Assembly: GCF_000243075.1 (NCBI RefSeq)
Contig: NC_016745.1
Location: 2,125,001 to 2,189,000 of the forward strand
From: Oceanimonas sp. GK1
Lineage (GTDB): Bacteria > Pseudomonadota > Gammaproteobacteria > Enterobacterales > Aeromonadaceae
Direction: 5' to 3'
DNA length: 64,000 nt
The translations under genes were made by a program, and so were the position numbers. Below, piece after piece: positions 45,513 through 55,513 of this stretch. Positions within the stretch are counted from its first letter, which is position 1; every line of letters starts with the position of its first letter. Below the pieces are notes generated by a model. That model saw only the letters and a list, made by a program, of their open reading frames with translations, did no database searches and was not told the origin of the DNA.

Positions 45513-46411
45513 TTGTTAAAGATATAATAAAAAGTCCTTATAAATTAAGGGTTTACTTTGTTAGTCTAGTAATGTTTTTAGTATTCATGATAGTTGCTAA
45601 TTATTACTTGTTACCTAAAGCATTTATTTACTTTGGAAGCAATTATGAAGGTGCGATCCCTTCATTTATTAATAATTTAATAGCGCTACTTGGTTCAAGC
45701 TTGATTGCTTCCGGCTTTATATGGTTTGTAACACCCAGTGGTTTAAATAGTAATGATGTGAATGTGATTTCCTCACATGATATTAAAGATTTTCTTAATT
45801 CCATGCTAAATAGAACCGAACGCTTTTCCTACTATGGTCATACGGCTAGGTGGAACAGAGCAGTCACATTTCCAAAAATTCTAGAGCAGGCTAAAGATTT
45901 AAGAGTTACTAAGCATATTGATTTGATAATAATCGACCCAGATGATGCAAGTGCTTGTAACCTCTATGCTTCATTCGGGCATGGCGAAAGAAAAAAAGGT
46001 AGAAAAATTCAGTCAGCAACAGATGTAAGAATTGAACTACTTACAACTTTTTTGTGTTGCATAGAAATCAATAAATCACCATTTATCGAAATCGGTTTAT
46101 ATGTAACAGATAAGGTTTCAATATCTAGGTTTGATATTTCCGATAATGCATTGATGTTGACTAAACCATATCAAGGTGATCCTGCTCTTTATTTTCCCAA
46201 AAACACATTCTTTTACTCTTCGTATAAAGAGGAATTTAATGTCGCCAAGCAGCAATGTAAAAGGATAAATTTGGACATTTCAGAAAAAGACATCAAAGAA
46301 TCGAATCTAAAGAAGGCACTTTGTGAGGCTGGTTTTCAGGCAGACTATGTTGATAGCGAATTTGGAAAAGAACTATTGGAAACATTTGGCAAAGTAGAAA
46401 AGCCATATTGA
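45509..46411 (+). CDS. Unrecognised two-helix membrane protein with cytoplasmic domain
   Basis: This 300-residue protein has two transmembrane segments (about 15-36 and 52-72) followed by a soluble domain. Motifs YYGHTARWNRAV (about 108) and HIDLIIIDPDD (about 142) and a later FFYSSYKEEF pattern recall the PLD-like phosphodiesterase layout, but no HKD motif is present, so activity is not claimed. The start is TTG at 45509 with GGAGG 5 nt upstream, overlapping the previous stop by 3 nt. It is AT-rich. An attC-like hairpin follows its stop at once. Membrane-anchored effector with a coupled cupin partner is one reading, offered as inference only. Confidence 0.72.
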   Translation: MIVKDIIKSPYKLRVYFVSLVMFLVFMIVANYYLLPKAFIYFGSNYEGAIPSFINNLIALLGSSLIASGFIWFVTPSGLNSNDVNVISSHDIKDFLNSMLNRTERFSYYGHTARWNRAVTFPKILEQAKDLRVTKHIDLIIIDPDDASACNLYASFGHGERKKGRKIQSATDVRIELLTTFLCCIEINKSPFIEIGLYVTDKVSISRFDISDNALMLTKPYQGDPALYFPKNTFFYSSYKEEFNVAKQQCKRINLDISEKDIKESNLKKALCEAGFQADYVDSEFGKELLETFGKVEKPY

Positions 46412-46480
46412 TTTAACAAGCGCATGTTGTCGGACTGTTTTTCCGCTGCGCTCCAAACCAGCCGCAAATGCGAGCGTTAT
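46411..46480. other. attC-like recombination site A
   Basis: Left end ATTTAAC fits RYYYAAC exactly; right end is GCGTTAT. Reading inward, AAC pairs with GTT, a 3-nt unpaired spacer follows (AAG against GCT), then CGCAT-TTG-CGG-CTG blocks pair across the arms with extra single bases on one side. This is the paired R/L box plus extrahelical-base layout of integron attC sites. It is about 70 bp long, a usual size. Confidence 0.65.
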
Positions 46481-46531
46481 AGCGCAATAGAGAACTATGC
46501 GTAATTTGTTCAATGTCATAACTCAGAAAAA

Positions 46532-46891
46532 ATGGGCTTTTCTGCTTCTGGACTGTCTGAGCCTAAGAAACACACTGATAAAAGTGTAAGAAATATATCA
46601 TCAAATAGGGTGTGGACTATTAGTGGCGAAGGTTCATCACCAAAGACGACCTATCTGGCAGGGGTATTTACAGTTTCCCGAGTATCATCAGACACATTTG
46701 ACCATCCAGACTTTAAAAAATCAGCATGTGGTTCCGGCTATATAATTGGTAAAAAGGTAGCTTTAAATGGTCTAGGTTGGTTCGAGGTGTTCAAGTCTGA
46801 TATGAATAATTTCATTAATAGCCTCTCAGAAATAACTAATAGGGCACTTATTGAAGGATTAGAAAGCGCATCGGTACCATATACGCTATAA
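46532..46891 (+). CDS. Unrecognised small protein in a cassette-like unit
   Basis: This 119-residue protein was not recognised. It starts MGFSASGLSEPKKHTDKS and has no signal peptide or membrane segment; the middle is serine- and threonine-rich (TTYLAGVFTVSRVSSDTF). The start is about 54 nt after attC-like site A, and the stop codon lies inside the left end of attC-like site B, so the unit has gene-cassette proportions. The ribosome site is weak. It could be a fragment of a longer family, but I see no frameshift evidence. Confidence 0.55.
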   Translation: MGFSASGLSEPKKHTDKSVRNISSNRVWTISGEGSSPKTTYLAGVFTVSRVSSDTFDHPDFKKSACGSGYIIGKKVALNGLGWFEVFKSDMNNFINSLSEITNRALIEGLESASVPYTL

Positions 46892-47018
46892 CAAGGTGGT
46901 CAAGTTCACTCTGGATCTCACTACGCTTGGCATTTTTTGATTGGGTCTAGTTTAGTGATTGCGAAGTTCAAATTGAGCTGTGTGGTAGTATAGTTCACAC
47001 CTTAATTGGACGTTACCT
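46886..47018. other. attC-like recombination site B (lower confidence)
   Basis: The ends CTATAACAAGGTGG and GGACGTTACC resemble attC left and right ends, and the stop codon of the preceding gene is embedded in the left box. The 130-bp length is within the VCR-type range. Internal arm pairing is poor by eye, so this may be degenerate or fortuitous. Confidence 0.4.
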
Positions 47019-47043
47019 GAATTGTATTGGAACGTATCTAAAA

Positions 47044-47943
47044 ATGATTGAGCTAGGGATTTATATATTTATAATTACATTTTTTTCTGTTTTGGCAGGA
47101 ATTATTGAACATAACAAAGATCTTGGTAAGATTAGAAGGATTGCAAAAAAAACTAGAGCTTTGGGTGTAAGAGAATGTTTGGCGTTACTAGTTTGGTTGT
47201 GCATTATTGCGATGTATTTTATTGTGTTTTTTCTGAATTTAGGTGTCAGCGTTAGCCAGTGTTTTATTATTGGTGTTTTTCTGTTTGCTTCATTGTCTGC
47301 TTTGCTTCTTGTAATAATAGATTATAAGTTGGCGCAGTTGGCTGAAATGTACCCAAAAGTAACTTCCACAATCTTTGGGTCATCTGTTCTTATTGTTACT
47401 CTGCTGACTAATGTATATGTGGACTATGAGATCTCTAAATTGACAAGCTTGAGTGCCAGTCTGTTTCCGAATGCGCAGAAACTGATATTAATACTTTGGG
47501 CGCCTATATTTTGGATCTTTGTAATCATATTGCTCTCATTCATTTTTTATGTGTTCCATGGCTTGATCACATGTATTCGCATGGCTAGGGAAATATCTTA
47601 TGTTAATAGCCTTTACAATGTCTTATGTTTGTTTTTGGGGGTAAAACGTAATCATCGCGGCTTTAATGTTTACATGGATTTGGCAATTTCTTTGGGGCTG
47701 CTTATTGTATTAGTAACATTTCCGAAAATTATAAGTGGCTATACTAATAGTGATTATTTTAAAGAATCAGTAAGCAGCCTGTTGGTTTTTTCGTCGTATC
47801 GAGAGGCGGAAAGAAGTTGTGCCAATATTGATGACCCTAAATTGGCAATATCTTTTCTAAAGGGTAATGATATATCCATAGCTAAGTTTCAAGAAAATGT
47901 TGGCTATAGATTTTCAGTTGGTGAGTGTATTCGCTCAAGATAA
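47044..47943 (+). CDS. Unrecognised polytopic membrane protein
   Basis: This 299-residue protein was not recognised. About six hydrophobic segments are visible (near 3-20, 44-66, 72-93, 108-125, 146-170 and 210-230) followed by a soluble C-terminal tail of about 65 residues. No transporter motif was seen. It begins about 30 nt after attC-like site B, in the same direction as the other genes of the block, and is AT-rich. No attC was found after it. Gene prediction is based on length and hydrophobic pattern. Confidence 0.65.
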   Translation: MIELGIYIFIITFFSVLAGIIEHNKDLGKIRRIAKKTRALGVRECLALLVWLCIIAMYFIVFFLNLGVSVSQCFIIGVFLFASLSALLLVIIDYKLAQLAEMYPKVTSTIFGSSVLIVTLLTNVYVDYEISKLTSLSASLFPNAQKLILILWAPIFWIFVIILLSFIFYVFHGLITCIRMAREISYVNSLYNVLCLFLGVKRNHRGFNVYMDLAISLGLLIVLVTFPKIISGYTNSDYFKESVSSLLVFSSYREAERSCANIDDPKLAISFLKGNDISIAKFQENVGYRFSVGECIRSR

Positions 47944-48039
47944 AAGATCAAAGCACATGAACTTGGAGAAGTCGTTAGTTTTTACAAGAAAAAGTAGCTA
48001 GCCTTACCAAGCCAGTGTTTGAGGTGTTAAGGAATAGTG

Positions 48040-48426
48040 ATGATCATAATCTATGGAATAAAAGAAAACCTCAACCCGATAAAAGCTGAATTGTCGAATG
48101 TAATCCATGGCTGTATGCAAAGTGTACTGGGCATGCCGGAAGATAAACGAGCGCATCGTATTGTGCCCCTGGATAAAGATGACTTTTATTATCCTGGCGG
48201 CAGGAGCGATGCGTATACGGTTATCGAGATCAATATGATGGCTGGTCGCAAGCCCGAGACCCAGAGAGAGCTGATTAAAACCCTGTTTCGTGAAATAGAG
48301 TCTCAGATCGGGCTGAGTCCTGTTGATGTGGAAATCACCATCAAGGAGCAACAACCCTATCAGTGGGGATTCAGGGGAATGACGGGTGATGAAGCGAGGG
48401 ATCTCAGCTATAAGGTCAATGTGTGA
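48040..48426 (+). CDS. Tautomerase-like protein without an N-terminal proline
   Basis: This 128-residue protein resembles the second tautomerase family (beta-alpha-beta repeats, trimer-forming; SDAYTVIEINMMAGRKPETQRELIKTLFREIE). In tautomerases Pro1 is the catalytic base. Here the N terminus is MIIIYGIKE, with no proline after the initiator, so the usual chemistry may be lost. The ATG at 48040 lies 6 nt after AAGGA; the GTG at 48037 is too close. G+C content returns towards the host level. Confidence 0.75.
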   Translation: MIIIYGIKENLNPIKAELSNVIHGCMQSVLGMPEDKRAHRIVPLDKDDFYYPGGRSDAYTVIEINMMAGRKPETQRELIKTLFREIESQIGLSPVDVEITIKEQQPYQWGFRGMTGDEARDLSYKVNV

Positions 48427-48474
48427 ATCTCGGGCTGTTACACTGTCACCCGCATGATTTTTCGGAGAAATAAC

Positions 48475-49386
48475 ATGAGCACCTATCCCATAGGTACGCC
48501 CGGCAAGCCCTGGGGCGAGGCGGAGCGCACCGAATGGCTGGCCCGGCAGCGCCGCCAGCGCAGTTATGAAGCAGACGCACTCAGTGCAATCGAGCGCCTG
48601 GCTTCGCGCTTTGATGTGCAGCAGTACGGTGAGCTGAATGTTGGCGATGAGCGTTTTCCGCTGATGGCCATTCGCAGCCGCGACTGGCGGGAGGAGCTGC
48701 CGGTGGTGCTGGTAACCGGGGGCGTGCACGGTTATGAAACCAGCGGTGTGCACGGGGCGCTGCAGTTTGTGGAGCAGCATGGCGAGCGTTACGCCGGCCG
48801 GGTGAATTGGCTGGTGGCGCCCTGCGTCAGCCCCTGGGCTTATGAGCGCATTCAGCGTTGGAATGCCAATGCGGTAGATCCTAACCGTTCATTTACAGCA
48901 AACAGCCCGGCGGCCGAATCGGCGGCACTCATGCAACTGGTGGCACCGGTGCGTGAGCGGGTGTTGCTGCACATCGATCTGCACGAAACCACGGATACCG
49001 ATGAAAGCGAGTTTCGCCCGGCGCTGGCCGCGCGGGATGGCAAGCCTTTTACGCCTTGCGGCATTCCCGATGGCTTTTATCTGGTGGACGACAGCGAGTA
49101 TCCGCAGCCTGCCTTTCAGCAGGCGGTCATCGCCGCAGTGGAAAAAGTCACTCACATTGCACCGGCGGATGAAAATGGCGAGATCATCGGCTCTCCGGTG
49201 GTGGCCAGAGGGGTGATTGAATATCCGCTGACCCGGCTTGGGCTGTGCGCCGGCATGACCAACGCCCATTACAAGACCACCACGGAAGTGTACCCCAACA
49301 GCCCCCGCGCCACGCCTGAGCAGTACAATGCCGCCCAGGTGGCGGCGGTGTGTGGGGCCATCGACTATGCACTGGCGCAACCTTAA
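48475..49386 (+). CDS. M14-family zinc metallopeptidase / succinylglutamate desuccinylase-like
   Basis: This 303-residue cytoplasmic hydrolase has the zinc ligands of the M14 family: His85 and Glu88 in VHGYE, then His166 or His170 in HIDLHE. NAVDPNRSF is the substrate-carboxylate-binding NPNR motif, and the catalytic glutamate is Glu271 in TTTEVYPN. It is shorter than secreted carboxypeptidases and lacks a signal peptide, so an amino-acyl or small-peptide substrate is likely. GGAG lies upstream of the ATG at 48475. The two GNAT genes follow 39 nt later. Confidence 0.86.
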   Translation: MSTYPIGTPGKPWGEAERTEWLARQRRQRSYEADALSAIERLASRFDVQQYGELNVGDERFPLMAIRSRDWREELPVVLVTGGVHGYETSGVHGALQFVEQHGERYAGRVNWLVAPCVSPWAYERIQRWNANAVDPNRSFTANSPAAESAALMQLVAPVRERVLLHIDLHETTDTDESEFRPALAARDGKPFTPCGIPDGFYLVDDSEYPQPAFQQAVIAAVEKVTHIAPADENGEIIGSPVVARGVIEYPLTRLGLCAGMTNAHYKTTTEVYPNSPRATPEQYNAAQVAAVCGAIDYALAQP

Positions 49387-49425
49387 CCTCAGCCTCAACC
49401 ACGGAAATAAATAAGGGGAAGCAAC

Positions 49426-49917
49426 ATGATCACGCCCATTACCCGGCCAGAGTTCGAGGCCTTCTGGCCTGTGTTCTCCCGGGTTATTCAGGCCCAGGAA
49501 ACTTATGCCTTTGCACCGGACATGACCCTGGAGCAGGCGTATCAGCTTTGGTGCCAGTTGCCGCTGAAAACCTTTGTGTATGTGGAGCAGGGCCAGGTGC
49601 TGGGCTCTTATTACCTCAAGGCCAATGCCGCCGGGCCGGGCGACCATGTGTGTAACTGCGGTTATATGGTGTCCGAAAAAGCCAGGGGCAAGGGCATTGC
49701 CCGGGCGCTGTGTGAGCACTCCCAGCAGCAGGCGGTGGAGTTAGGCTTTAAGGCGATGCAGTTTAACAGCGTGGTCTCCACCAACGAGGTGGCGGTGGCG
49801 CTCTGGCAAAAGCTCGGCTTTGAGATTGTTGGGTGTGTGCCAAAGGCGTACCGGCATGCCCGGCTGGGGTATGTGGATACCTTTGTGATGTACAAATGGC
49901 TGGCGAATGAAGGTTGA
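49426..49917 (+). CDS. GNAT-family N-acetyltransferase
   Basis: This 163-residue acetyltransferase has the acetyl-CoA binding motif SEKARGKGIARALCEHSQ (V/I-x-x-x-x-R/Q-x-x-G-x-A/G pattern, about 84-100) and the C-terminal LWQKLGFEIVG. The substrate is unknown; an amino acid or amine is possible. AGGGGAAG precedes the start. Its 3' end overlaps the next GNAT gene by 11 nt, so both are made from one transcript. Confidence 0.88.
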   Translation: MITPITRPEFEAFWPVFSRVIQAQETYAFAPDMTLEQAYQLWCQLPLKTFVYVEQGQVLGSYYLKANAAGPGDHVCNCGYMVSEKARGKGIARALCEHSQQQAVELGFKAMQFNSVVSTNEVAVALWQKLGFEIVGCVPKAYRHARLGYVDTFVMYKWLANEG

Positions 49918-50311
49918 AGCCTTAACCGTTGACGAGGTGCTGCCGGTGCGCCATGCGGTGCTCTGGCCGAACGAGCCGGTGGCGTTTTCCAGAGTGGCGG
50001 AAGACGAGGCCGGCGAGCATTTTGGCGTGCGCCAGAACGGAGAGGTGATTTGTGTGGCCTCGGTGTTCTTTGAGAGCGATGCCGCCAGGCTGCGCAAGTT
50101 TGCCACCAAGGTTGAGTGTCAGGGGCAGGGGACCGGCTCTGTGGTGCTTGAGTTTTTGATTGCGCATTTGCGTGAGCGGGGTGTGCGGCGGTTCTGGTTT
50201 GATGCCCGGGCGTCGGCCACTGCGTTTTATGAGCGGTTTGGCTTTGTGGTGGAAGGTGAGCGGTTTTACAAGCACGGGGTGGCGTATTACCGCATGAGCC
50301 TTGTTTTGTAA
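49907..50311 (+). CDS. Second GNAT-family N-acetyltransferase
   Basis: This 134-residue acetyltransferase resembles the YitI/ElaA-like small GNAT group. CQGQGTGSVVLEFLIAHL (about 65-82) is the CoA motif and FYERFGFVVEGERFYKHGV the C-terminal region. It starts 11 nt inside the preceding gene. The substrate is unknown. It is followed by the REP-like repeat cluster, not by a standard terminator. Confidence 0.88.
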   Translation: MKVEALTVDEVLPVRHAVLWPNEPVAFSRVAEDEAGEHFGVRQNGEVICVASVFFESDAARLRKFATKVECQGQGTGSVVLEFLIAHLRERGVRRFWFDARASATAFYERFGFVVEGERFYKHGVAYYRMSLVL

Positions 50312-50365
50312 GATTTTTGAGTTTGTATTTTACATAAGGTTGAATGTAGCGAAGTTGATGGCAGG

Positions 50366-50408
50366 TTGCCGCGTTGCGGCAATTTGCGGGCTGGCAGCCC
50401 GCGCTCCA
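50366..50408. repeat. REP-like double hairpin module copy 2
   Basis: TTGCCGC-GTT-GCGGCAA, then TTT, then GCGGGCT-GGC-AGCCCGC, then GCTCCA. Both stems are perfect 7-bp. Confidence 0.9.
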
Positions 50409-50547
50409 GTGATGTATCTGAGCTCGTTTATTACTTTACAGGTGGCGCATGACCTGAAGTAGTGCCCCGTGGCCGACGATGTGGCACGGCGTTGCAGCTC
50501 ATCATCAGCAGGCTTTCGAGCAACGGGGAGTGTGGAGCAAAGACGGA

Positions 50548-50590
50548 TTGCCGCGTTGCGGCAAGTTGCGGGCGGGCCGCCCGCGCTCCA
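50548..50590. repeat. REP-like double hairpin module copy 3
   Basis: TTGCCGC-GTT-GCGGCAA, then GTT, then GCGGGCG-GGC-CGCCCGC, then GCTCCA. The second stem differs from copy 2 by a compensatory pair change. Confidence 0.9.
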
Positions 50591-50622
50591 GTAATTGGCG
50601 TTACTTTTATGGCTGATATGCA

Positions 50623-50643
50623 TTCCCACGCGGAGCGTGGGAA
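50623..50643. repeat. Palindromic repeat, TTCCCACGC family copy 2
   Basis: TTCCCACGC (50623-50631) pairs perfectly with GCGTGGGAA (50635-50643), loop GGA. It matches the copy at 31705. Confidence 0.8.
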
Positions 50644-50653
50644 CGAGAGGAGG

Positions 50654-50696
50654 TTGCCGCGTTGCGGCAATATGCGGGCTGGCAGCCCGCGCTCCA
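50654..50696. repeat. REP-like double hairpin module copy 4
   Basis: TTGCCGC-GTT-GCGGCAA, then TAT, then GCGGGCT-GGC-AGCCCGC, then GCTCCA. It starts 8 bp beyond the hisI stop and may protect or end the his transcript. Confidence 0.9.
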
Positions 50697-50703
50697 AACT
50701 GGC

Positions 50704-51304
50704 TTATTTGCTGTGGCGTTCTTTGAGTTTGGCCATCACGTCGGCCAGCTCCAAGCCTTCCTGCTGCAGCAGCACGGTGAGGTGGTAGAGCAGGTCGGCG
50801 GATTCGTTCACCAGCTCGTCGTGATCGTGCACTGTGGCGGCCAGGGCCGTTTCCACGCCTTCTTCACCCACCTTTTGCGCAATGCGCTTGGTGCCCTTGG
50901 CATAGAGGCTGGCGGTGTAGCTGGAGGCCGGATCTGCGCCCTTGCGGCTGGCGATCACCTGTTCCAGCTCGGCGAAAAAGGTCAGCGCCGGGGCCTGTTG
51001 CTCGTTAAAGCAGGACACGGTGCCCAAATGGCAGGTGGGGCCCACCGGCTCGGCCATCACCAGCAGGGTGTCGTTATCGCAGTCGGTGCTGATGTCCTTC
51101 AGCTTCAGCACGTGGCCCGAGCTTTCGCCCTTGGTCCACAGCCGGTTTTTGGTGCGGCTGAAGAAGGTGACCTGGCCGGTTTCCTGGGTTTTGGCAAGGG
51201 CGTCACGGTTCATGTAGCCCAGCATCAGCACGGTGCCGCTTACGGCATGCTGAACAACGGCCGGCATCAGGCCATCGACCTTGTCCCAGTCCAGTTTGGC
51301 GGCA

Positions 51305-51312
<8 letters not shown>
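50704..51312 (-). CDS. hisI: Bifunctional phosphoribosyl-AMP cyclohydrolase / phosphoribosyl-ATP pyrophosphatase
   Basis: This two-domain histidine enzyme carries out steps 2 and 3 of the pathway. The 202 residues hold the cyclohydrolase domain first (about 1-110, with [12 protein letters not shown] and DCDNDTLL metal-binding segments) and the pyrophosphohydrolase domain last (about 115-200, with [11 protein letters not shown] and [10 protein letters not shown]). It is also called hisIE. It is the last gene of the his operon and overlaps hisF by 8 nt. Confidence 0.96.
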
Positions 51313-53383
<2,071 letters not shown>

Positions 53384-53387
<4 letters not shown>

Positions 53388-54454
53388 AATACCCCCTTGC
53401 TCGACGGCAGCTCATTGCCTTCCACCCGCACGGCCTGACGCAGGGCGCGGCCAAAGCTCTTGAACACGCTTTCCACCATGTGGTGGGTGTTGTCGCCGGT
53501 CACCTTGAGGTGAATGTTGGCGGCCAGGCTGTCGCTTAAGCTGCGGAAGAAGTGGGGCACCATTTCCACGGTAAGGTCGCCGGCCTTGGGCTGTTTGAAC
53601 TCGCCTTCAAACTTCATGTAGGGCCGGCCGGACAAGTCGAGGGTCACCGCCGCTTCGCATTCGTCCATGGGCAGCACAAAGCCAAAGCGGCCAATGCCGC
53701 GCTTGTTGCCGAGTGCCTTGCGCAATGCCTCGCCCAGGGCCAGGGCGGTGTCTTCCACGGTGTGGTGATCGTCAATGTGCAGATCGCCGTCCACCTTTAC
53801 GGTCAGGCGAAAACCGCCGTGAGTGGCGATTTGATCCAGCATGTGGTCGAAGAAGTGCAGGCCGGTGCTGATCTGGCTGCCGCCGGTCTGATCCAGGTCC
53901 ACACTCACGCGAATGTCGGTTTCCCTGGTGGTGCGGGTCACCTCGGCGGTGCGGCCACGGCTGGTGAGCCGGGCCACGATCTCGGTCCAGCCCAGCTCGT
54001 TATGGCCGTAGTGCAGGCCGGGCAACCCCATGTTTTCCGCCAGCTGCATGTCGGTGTGGCGGTCGCCAATCACCCAGGAGTCGGTAAAGTCGATTTTGCC
54101 CTGCTGCAGGTAGTCTTTTACCAGGCCGAGACGCGGCTTGCGGCAGGCGCAGTCGTCATGCTGAAAGTGGGGGCAGATCAGCACGTCGTCAAAGCGCACG
54201 CCCTGGGAGGTGAGGATCTGCATCATCAGGTTGTGGGGGGCATCGAAGTCTTCCTGAGGGAAGCTGTCGGTGCCCAGACCATCCTGGTTGGTGACCATCA
54301 CCAGCCGGTAGCCGGCGTTTTGCAGGGTCAGCAGGGCGGGAATGACATTGGGCAAAAACGCCAGCTTGTCGAGCCGATCCAGCTGCTTGTCCACCGGCGG
54401 CTCTTCCACCATGGTGCCGTCACGGTCAATAAAAAGAATGCGTTCCTTAGACAC
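53384..54454 (-). CDS. hisB: Bifunctional histidinol-phosphatase / imidazoleglycerol-phosphate dehydratase
   Basis: The 356-residue fusion enzyme joins the HAD-type histidinol-phosphate phosphatase (about 1-165, motif [12 protein letters not shown]) to imidazoleglycerol-phosphate dehydratase (about 170-356). The dehydratase part shows the metal-binding histidine motifs [13 protein letters not shown] and DDHHTVED. This fusion is typical of enterobacteria and related gammaproteobacteria and agrees with the rest of the operon. Confidence 0.97.
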
Positions 54455-55513
54455 TTATTGCTCCTTCTGCAGTACGTCGCGTACCGCGTCCATTTCGGCA
54501 CGGCTGCCGATAGTGATGCGAATGCAGTCGGCCAGTCCCGGCCGGTTTGCGAAGTCGCGCAATATGATACCGGCCCGGCTCATGCGGGCAAACATGTCGC
54601 TGCCCGGGGCAAAGCGCACCAGCAGGTAGTTGCCGTTAGGGGCGAACACGTCACGCACCTGGGCGTTTTGCGCCAGTTCTTCGGCGAGCTCCGCCTTGAG
54701 CTGGTTGATTTCATTTACCCGATTGCGCATCAGCACCAGGCCCTGATCGCTCAGCGCCTGGGCGGCGATCTGGGCTACCGGATCCGGCACCGGGTAGGGG
54801 GCGATGACCTTGAGCAGCAGGCCGATCACCTCGGGTGAAGCCAGGGTAAAGCCGCAGCGAATGCCCGCCAGGCCAAAGGCCTTGGACAGGGTGCGCACGA
54901 TCACCAAGCCCGGGTAGTCGTTCAGCAGCGGCGCCTGGCTGTGCTCGGGGCAGAATTCGATGTAGGCCTCGTCCACCACCACCAGGGCGCGGCCCTCGGC
55001 GGCGTCCAGCAGGCGTAGCAGGCCGTCGCGGTCCACCAAATCCCCGGTGGGGTTGTTGGGCGAGCACAGGAACACCACCTTCACTCGGTCGAGCTGGGCA
55101 ATGATGCCGTCAAAGTCCGGCTGGCGGGAGGCGCTCAGGGGCACGTCCACCACCTCCACGCCGTTGGTCTCGGCGCTGATGGCGTACATGCCGTAGGTGG
55201 GGGTGGTGATCAGAATGCGGTCCTGACCCGGCTCGCAGAAGGTGCGGATCAGCAGCTCGATGCTCTCGTCACCGCCTCGGCTGACCAGCACCTGCTCCGG
55301 CGCCACGCTGGCATAGGCGGCGTAGGCATTGATCACCGTCGGCGGCTGGCACTCGGGGTAGCGGTTCAGGCGGGCACAGTCCAAGTTGAACTGGCCGCTG
55401 TCGGCGGCCTCGTTCGCATTCAGCCAGATGTGGCCGTTGCCGCCGATACGGCGGGCGGACTGATAGGGGGTCAGTGCCTGAACCCGGGCGCGGGCCAGTT
55501 GGGTAAGGCTCAT
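54455..55513 (-). CDS. hisC: Histidinol-phosphate aminotransferase
   Basis: HisC transfers an amino group from glutamate to imidazole acetol phosphate using PLP. The 352-residue fold-type I enzyme has the PLP lysine in RTLSKAFGLAGIRCG (about 210) and CSPNNPTGD near 150. It abuts hisB and overlaps hisD by 4 nt. Confidence 0.97.
   Translation of the reverse strand: MSLTQLARARVQALTPYQSARRIGGNGHIWLNANEAADSGQFNLDCARLNRYPECQPPTVINAYAAYASVAPEQVLVSRGGDESIELLIRTFCEPGQDRILITTPTYGMYAISAETNGVEVVDVPLSASRQPDFDGIIAQLDRVKVVFLCSPNNPTGDLVDRDGLLRLLDAAEGRALVVVDEAYIEFCPEHSQAPLLNDYPGLVIVRTLSKAFGLAGIRCGFTLASPEVIGLLLKVIAPYPVPDPVAQIAAQALSDQGLVLMRNRVNEINQLKAELAEELAQNAQVRDVFAPNGNYLLVRFAPGSDMFARMSRAGIILRDFANRPGLADCIRITIGSRAEMDAVRDVLQKEQ

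Larger units (their letters stand above)
50312..50703. other. Repeat-rich gap between the GNAT genes and hisI
   Basis: This 392-bp non-coding stretch separates convergent transcription units. It holds three REP-like modules (50366, 50548, 50654) and one TTCCCACGC palindrome (50623). All open frames across it are made of the repeats. No standard terminator with a T-run was seen for either side. Confidence 0.8.

Noticed and set aside
44357-48039. Prophage or insertion sequence
   Set aside because: No transposase, integrase, phage structural gene or terminal inverted repeats were seen.
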